Under the pieces are notes generated by a model. The model did not search any database. It saw nothing but the letters and a program-made list of their open reading frames with translations, and was not told where the DNA came from. From Bolinopsis microptera (taxonomy: Eukaryota; Ctenophora; Tentaculata; Lobata; Bolinopsidae), in contig NC_087084.1 of NCBI RefSeq assembly GCF_026151205.1, positions 3,008,845-3,072,844 of the forward strand: DNA of 64,000 nucleotides. The letters are read 5' to 3'. Shown piece by piece: positions 58,413 through 64,000 of the stretch (positions are counted from its first letter, which is position 1; every line of letters begins with the position of its first letter). A program made the position numbers and the translations under genes.

Positions 58413-59175
58413 ATTTTAGCACATTTTACAGAATAAAAAGATGTAAAACAATCCATAAAATATAATGCCCAATTGGTGTATGTCTTTTTGTCCTTGACTG
58501 CTAGTTTGGTTTTGGTTAACGGGTGATACTCGTAAAATATCTGTTCCATATATTGGACCGTCGACGAGTCCAACTCCGCGTGCGTCCTGGTAGGTTGTAA
58601 ACCTACAAGGTTTTGGAAGGACAGGTAACTAACGGGGCAAGGAATGCGTGTGCCTCAAAGCTTTTGCACACACCGAAACACTAGTTCAGTTAAGTTATTA
58701 TTGTCGCTTTTTACAGTACATGATTGAGTGACCATCCGGATTCTGTTTGTGCTACTTTTGATCTAACTATTATCGATGCCAAGCGACTAGTCTTGTACAT
58801 TAATCATTTTGTTAGCTCCCTCATTTCTATTTTTAGAAGTTCATTATCCCAAGTATCATAGAGGAGCTAAACTAATTATTAGTAGATGAAAGTAACCAAT
58901 CACAATTTTTCTTGTACATGAGCTATTGAATCTCTAGCAAGGCATTTGTTAATACCTGTGTGTCAATTAAACAAATAATCAATTAAACAAATAATCAAAG
59001 TTTTAGCACATTTTACAGCATAAGATTTAAACAAATGAAAACATATAATGCTCTTAGTGGTAAATGGCCGTTTGTTCTGAGCTGTATGATTTTTTGATAA
59101 TCAACTAGCGGGGCAAGGAATGTACTGGCTGGTAGCTTTTGTACACACCAGAACGCTAGTCTGGTTGATTAGTGA
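58413..59175. repeat. Diverged direct duplication, about 200-bp units
   Basis: AGCACATTTTACAG, ATATAATGC, CGGGGCAAGGAATG, AGCTTTTG.ACACACC and CTAGT.... GTT occur in the same order at 58418-58700 and 58998-59175. The first copy contains the family E insertion. Confidence 0.6.
58517..58604 (+). mobile_element. MITE family E, one-ended copy
   Basis: It has GGTTAACGGGTGATACTCG through GGTAGGTTGTAAACCTACAA but lacks the second terminal repeat. It lies within the first copy of a diverged direct repeat (58413-58700 and 58998-59175). Confidence 0.7.
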
Positions 59176-60187
59176 CCAAATTAGAGGCGTTGATAGGAAG
59201 GCATTATAATTTGTGGGTGTAAGAGGGAATATTTGGCATGCATTATTCTAGCAGCTATTTTGTAACAAATGGTCTTTACGATTATTAAGGACAGTAAGTA
59301 TTTTGGGTGTTCAATACTAAATCATGGCTAAATGTCTAAGTGGGGGCCGGGGGTTTAAATTTAAGGGAGAAAAAGAAATGAATATTGGGTTATAATGTTA
59401 ATCATAGATGTCAACCCTGATATAACTATTGTACTAAAAATTCGATCATAATGCTTAGGGTCTTTATTAGGATTCAAATTGGATACAAAAATAGGATCTC
59501 TTTACACTACACTTACTCACTCACACATCACATTTAACTTGACAGAGGAATACGCTGGCAGAGTAAGTCTATTTGGTCATGAAATTTTGGAGGTCAGGTG
59601 GAATCCCTGCAGGAGCCTACGAAAATTTAAGGTTACAAATATCAAAGTCTTTATTTGTCCAGTCATAGTAGTAGTGTAGTTGACAAATACTAAAATGAAT
59701 TGGCATGTACACACACAACACCCAAGTTCTGGAAGACTGCACACGATTGGTCATATCAAAATTATATCAAAAGTTCATGTGTTGATTTAATGTTGTTGAT
59801 TTAACCGACTCACTCAGAAGTTTGATCGAATTTTCTAGTTTGAATATGTCTCCACTTCTCAAGTTAAAAATAATCTTTTACAGCTGAGCATAAGGGTTCA
59901 ATGTGTATTCTGATTTTTCCACTGATCTTAGATATGCTTTTCAATTTTTAAAATAATATTGTATTATATTTCTGATTCATTGATAAAACTTCTTAACTTC
60001 GCTGGAGGCTGTGAAAAGTGATATTTTCCTTCTATCAATTGAATATTAAGTCCGATCTTGGACTCTCTTGGTGCTTGGATTGACGATCAATCTATTTGTT
60101 GGTCTTGATGAATTGAGATCAGAACCAATTTGAATGATTTTATAGGTTCCTGCATTAACACAATCGTAATCTCAGACTAGCTTAGCT
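59176..60187. other. Upstream region of integrin beta gene B
   Basis: No gene or element with clear ends. It should contain the promoter of gene B; no TATA or initiator motif could be singled out. Confidence 0.4.
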
Positions 60188-60248
60188 ATGGGCTGGTGTC
60201 GAATATTGACTGGTCTACTACTTATCCTACAAATAGCTTTGAATTATG
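60188..60248 (+). CDS. Integrin beta subunit gene B, exon 1 (signal peptide)
   Basis: ATG at 60188 begins MGWCRILTGLLLILQIALNY, a typical hydrophobic signal peptide. It ends in phase 1 before GTTAGT at 60249. It joins in frame to the PSI exon at 60365 across a 116-bp intron. Confidence 0.85.
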
Positions 60249-60364
60249 GTTAGTGTAAATCTTGACTTTTTCATTTTTCTGGCTGTTAAGTAATAACTTA
60301 ACTTAAAACGAATATCGTGTTTGTAATTAACTTCAATTTCCAATAACTAATCTATTTTTCTCAG

Positions 60365-60616
60365 GAGCATCCACTGGTCAGTGCTCCGGTGCCAAAACAT
60401 GTTCCGAGTGTATCAAAACGCACTTCACCTGCAAATGGTGCCGGGACGAAATCTATGACGCCTCCAGATGTCAGTCAGATTTAAACCAAGAGCTGGGATC
60501 CTCTGAGTGTGAGAATTGGACCTTCCCTAAGTCTGTCATTGAGCCTGATGAGACGGAGTTTGGGCCCATTATTCAAGTCAAGCCCAGTGCCATCAAGATC
60601 ACTAACCTCAGGCCAG
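60365..60616 (+). CDS. Integrin beta subunit gene B, exon 2 (PSI domain and start of hybrid domain)
   Basis: Acceptor TTTCTCAG, donor GTAAGA. It reads ASTGQCSGAKTCSECI, THFTCKWCRDE, then SECENWTFPKS and VKPSAIKITNLRP. The Cys pattern with CKWC is the integrin PSI domain, and the closing IKI.LRPG is the conserved junction into the hybrid domain. Later exons (beta-I domain with its metal site, EGF repeats, transmembrane helix, NPxY tail) are not in the window and should lie beyond 64000. Compared with gene A the exon is longer and covers the whole PSI domain. It is an adhesion receptor subunit at the plasma membrane, paired with an alpha chain. Confidence 0.92.
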
Positions 60617-62099
60617 GTAAGATAACGTTCTAACTAGACTTTAACCTTAAATGCTTGTTTACACATTGTATATCAGATGATGAGAGGGGTTGGGTAACAA
60701 ATTATAGAAATAGATCTTTGCCTCCAACCAAAGCTCATCTCAGTGTGGTAAAATAGGAATATCTCACTTGAAAGATAACTTGTGTGGATGCAAAGTATTC
60801 TGTATTACTATTTCCATGGTATCATGTAGTTACATGATATAGCGGCTGTACCTTTAAATTTTCGTCAGAAATGAACCAGCGACCACCCTTTTCTCTATTA
60901 AATTCAGGAAACTCTAGTTCAAAACTGAACATTGAGTATCAAGTATGGAGCCTGACAAAACATTTAAATAATCTCTGACGACATGTAATGTGTACCGTGG
61001 TAACGGAACAGGTGCGGCTACCGGGCAACATCCGGTAATATGTCTGCTACTCATCTGAAATATCTGGTCAACTCACCACAATTACAACTCATAACTCATC
61101 TTGTTCAATCATCTTGTTTTAGCTGATTAGCCTATACTAGTTTTTACTAAATACTGCTCCCAATCATTTGAGATCTGCGTGCAAATAATACTGACATAAC
61201 CAATAACCATTAACCAGCCTCTAGGGGAAATCTAAGAATATTCTTTGGACTTAATTAATAATCTGATAGTTGATTTAGTAAGTGCAATAGAACTTAATTA
61301 AAAATTTAATGTTTCTGACATTTGCTTCCTTAATGGAATGTAAGCTCCGCTTACTTCCCCTTTGCGTTATTACACAAGACAATACCCAATAATTATGGGT
61401 ATTGTGTAGTATTTAGTACTCAACTATAGCATTGGGTTGATTGCAGGTCACTGCCTGTGTGTGACCTGCTGTGTGTAAAGGAACCCTAACTATTGGCTAT
61501 AAAGTGCAGGTGTGAGGCTGTGATGGTGTCAATACACATTACTCTGTTTAATGGTATTGGTCTAGTGGAGACTAGACTTGCTTGTCACGTGAGGACGTGA
61601 CCTATTCTGAGGAATTATTCTGAGGAATTATAGAGTTTGATGTTTTCATCCATCGGCTCAGCTCCATGGTAAACTAGGAATTTCTCACTTGAACGATAGC
61701 TTGTAAAGATGTGAAGTATTCCCCATAACGTTTTTTGCTCCTTGATTTTAATTATCACATTAACGACTGTTAAGTGTTAATGTGACCTGTGATATTACGC
61801 TTTTATTCGGACGAAATTTTTCACAGTTTTTTAGACATGTTTAACGGAGCTAATCTCTGTTGAGATGTTAATCTGAACCCATAAATCAAGACAAAGCTAC
61901 TTGTCTATGTTACTGAAGGAAGTTGGGACAAACTCTAAAGAGGAACTGCGAACCCTGAGGAGGGACAGGGATATATGGAGGGGGTTATCTGGCGTAGATC
62001 GGACTTAGTTCCGACATAGTAGTAGTATTAGTATAAATCTAGCTTTGTTATCTTGTGGCACTCCGCAACAATTGATTATGATTATAAACATGAAACATC
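60617..62099. repeat. Intron 2 of integrin beta gene B with a diverged repeated block
   Basis: TGGTAAAATAGGAATATCTC (60748) with ACTTGAAAGATAACTTG, and TGGTAAACTAGGAATTTCTC (61667) with ACTTGAACGATAGCTTG, are diverged direct repeats about 0.92 kb apart. A small hairpin (AATACCCAATAATTATGGGTATT) lies at 61381-61403. No exon is recognised. Confidence 0.55.
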
Positions 62100-62345
62100 G
62101 ATTTAGCTTTAAAAATTTGAACACTTAAATTTACTCGCATAACTTTAAGATAATATCCCAAGTAAAAGCTACAAACCTCATACGATTGTTCATTTGCAGT
62201 TTGCAAATAAAAATTGCAGACTTCACTACAGATTTAGCTTAAATTTATCTGTATAACTTTCAAATAACATCTAAAAAGTAAAAGCTACGCACCTCATAAG
62301 ATTGAACGATTAGCGGACAATTTGCAGACTTAGCTGCAGAATGTG
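62100..62345. repeat. Two tandem units of about 120 bp in the intron
   Basis: GATTTAGCTT, AGTAAAAGCTAC, CCTCATA.GATTG and AATTTGCAGACTT-type blocks occur in order in both 62100-62225 and 62228-62345. Confidence 0.7.
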
Positions 62346-62562
62346 AGTGTATCGTGTTACACACTACACGTCACTCATTATAGTTCCGCCTTCTCTCACA
62401 ACTATTTTTACACAAGCAAAGTTGTGTTCTGTGTTCTGTGTGAAACTATTAACTATGTGAGTGCATTGTGTGTTTTCCGTGTTTTGTGATATTTCAAACT
62501 ATCAAATTAAAGAAATTTGATACCATCTTGGTATGAAACATTAACCTGAAGTGTGGACAATC

Positions 62563-62863
62563 AGTGGTAAATAGCCAACTACAAAGTGGCAAATAACCAA
62601 CTACAAAGTGGTAAATAACCAACTACAAAGTGGTAAATAGCTAACTACAAAGTGGTAAATAACCAACTACAAAGTGGTAAATAACCAACTACAAAGTGGT
62701 AAATAACCAACTACAAAGTGGTAAATAACCAACTACAAAGTGGTAAATAACCAACTACAAAGTGGTAAATAACCAACTACAAAGTGGTAAATAGCTAACT
62801 ACAAAGTGGTAAATAACCAACTACAAAGTGGTAAATAACCAACTACAAAGTGGTAAATAACCA
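62563..62863. repeat. 22-bp satellite AACTACAAAGTGGTAAATAACC, about 14 copies
   Basis: Head-to-tail units with occasional TAGCTAACT and TAGCCAACT variants. There are no unique spacers, so this is not a CRISPR array. It is intronic if gene B continues to the right. Confidence 0.95.
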
Positions 62864-64000
62864 GCTGCGAATCAATAAATATTGAATCATCATCCAACAT
62901 GGCCCAGTGGGTAACATGATGTCATGTTTGAATGTTAAAATTACACACATTCCTAACTATCATCTAATTAGACCCAACACCGCACAGTACACAAACATGT
63001 AGAGAGAGTGAATAATGTACACACTTTTCACATCTCCGGCTGTTCCAACCTGTACACAATGTCTGTACATTCCCACCTAATGTCTGTACATTCCCACCTA
63101 ATTATACTGAATAGAAGTCATTAGAGGTGATTAAAGAAATGAGACCTGAATTGTGAATACAAAAACAACTGCTCTGAACGTTTACGTGATACACTAATAA
63201 TATAGTGCTGTAATAACTAGAGATTGTAATAACTAGAGATTGTAATAACTAGAGATTTATACATCGCTTTATAGCCGAAAAGAACTCCAAATCGGAAGAT
63301 TAAGTTCAAGCCATCTAAAGTGACTCATGAACATGTATATAAGATAAAATAGATAAATCAATTCTACATTTATTACACGCTTCGACATTTAAATATACGC
63401 AACGGATATTGGATAGTATGAAACATGAATTTATACGAAAAGTTATTATATGACAACCCTTCACTGCGCAATACTATTGAATACTTATTAGTCATATAGC
63501 GTGACCTGTAACTTTTCATTACTAAGTAATCAATATGTAACCACTGTATTATTAGCAACACATCAGTATTTAAGTTTTTAGCTGCTGAACATATTTTTAG
63601 TACTACTGGAGGTTTACTGAGCGTACAGTGACAAATACTTACAAATACTTACAAATACTGACGCAAATACTGACGCACGAGACAAGCTATCGTAATGTGT
63701 GTTTATTACAAGCACCGTTCTACTTCCACTACAGTATAATACACAGTATATTACACAGTGTAATACACTGTGTAATACACTGTGTAATAGACTGTGTAAT
63801 AGACTGACGTTTACTTAACAGACAGGAACTCTGTAATATCTACTGAAATCAAACTTAACTTAACTTAACTATTCCTTAATTCCCAGCTGACTCCACGTAG
63901 TTGAGTTATATATCCGAAATTAGCAGGCAGATTAGTTTAGTGAGTATTGGCTCGCATTTTGCGGGTTTTGGCAAATACCTAAGTAGAGAAACCCTTACAT
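62864..64000. other. Intron DNA to the window edge
   Basis: TAATAACTAGAGATTG is repeated three times at 63211-63258; ACTTACAAAT-type units lie at 63635-63675; a self-complementary run with TTACACAGTGTAATACACTG lies at 63740-63795. No exon is recognised. Confidence 0.5.

Noticed and set aside
62563..62863. CRISPR-like array of short repeats
   Set aside because: The units abut with no unique spacers, there are no cas genes, and the window is animal DNA.

Overview
This is nuclear DNA from an animal. The real genes have spliced exons with GT/AG junctions (two integrin beta subunit 5' ends), there is an intact adiponectin-receptor-type (PAQR) gene, and the mobile elements are metazoan in type: non-LTR retrotransposons, a Penelope-like element with a GIY-YIG endonuclease, hAT-type, pogo-type and other TIR/MITE elements, plus many satellites. 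The DNA is AT-rich with islands of GCGC-rich MITEs. An early-branching or other marine invertebrate (a sponge, for example) would fit, but the species cannot be named from the sequence. No bacterial operons, CRISPR arrays, rRNA or tRNA genes were recognised.

Layout. 1-0.4 kb: 91-bp satellite. 1.6-17.0 kb: a large inverted duplication. The left arm (about 1639-8955) and right arm (about 10745-16956) each carry an intact, intronless AdipoR gene (4584-5768 on +; 12029-13213 on -) with identical 394-aa proteins. After duplication the left arm gained a 1.89-kb TIR element (E1), whose empty site survives in the right arm. The right arm gained a self-inverted Penelope-like element with a 15-bp target duplication, whose empty site survives in the left arm. 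The left arm also carries a LINE remnant split by a 728-bp hairpin MITE at TTAA. 16.9-18.0 kb: a LINE fragment with a poly(A) retro-insertion. 18.95-19.77 kb: a hAT-like element with a perfect 8-bp TSD. 21.6-25.0 kb: diverged tandem repeats interrupted by a second TIR element (E2) that has the same termini as E1. 28.2-28.6 kb: an old LINE. 29.2-29.5 kb: the first two exons of an integrin beta gene.

About 30.9-39.77 kb looks like poor-quality consensus, with inflated homopolymers and corrupted tandem copies of the locus at 39.8-40.2 kb; gene calls there are unsafe. 39.85-52.43 kb: the 3' exons of a coiled-coil protein gene, with many satellites in its introns (20-, 12-, 43- and 16-bp units) and a 5'-truncated LINE with an intact 663-aa reverse transcriptase frame (49.4-51.4 kb). 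54.8-58.6 kb: a nest of short MITEs. 60.19-60.62 kb: the first two exons of a second integrin beta gene, which runs off the right edge through repeat-filled intron DNA.

The strongest candidate for something undescribed is the E1/E2 pair. These are two roughly 1.9-kb, apparently non-coding elements with the same GGACACGTTCA termini. Each is packed with more than ten copies of its own 15-bp motif (GTTAACTTTGTCACA in E1, GATTCAAAAATCACA in E2). The two motifs share a TCACA half and differ in the other half.
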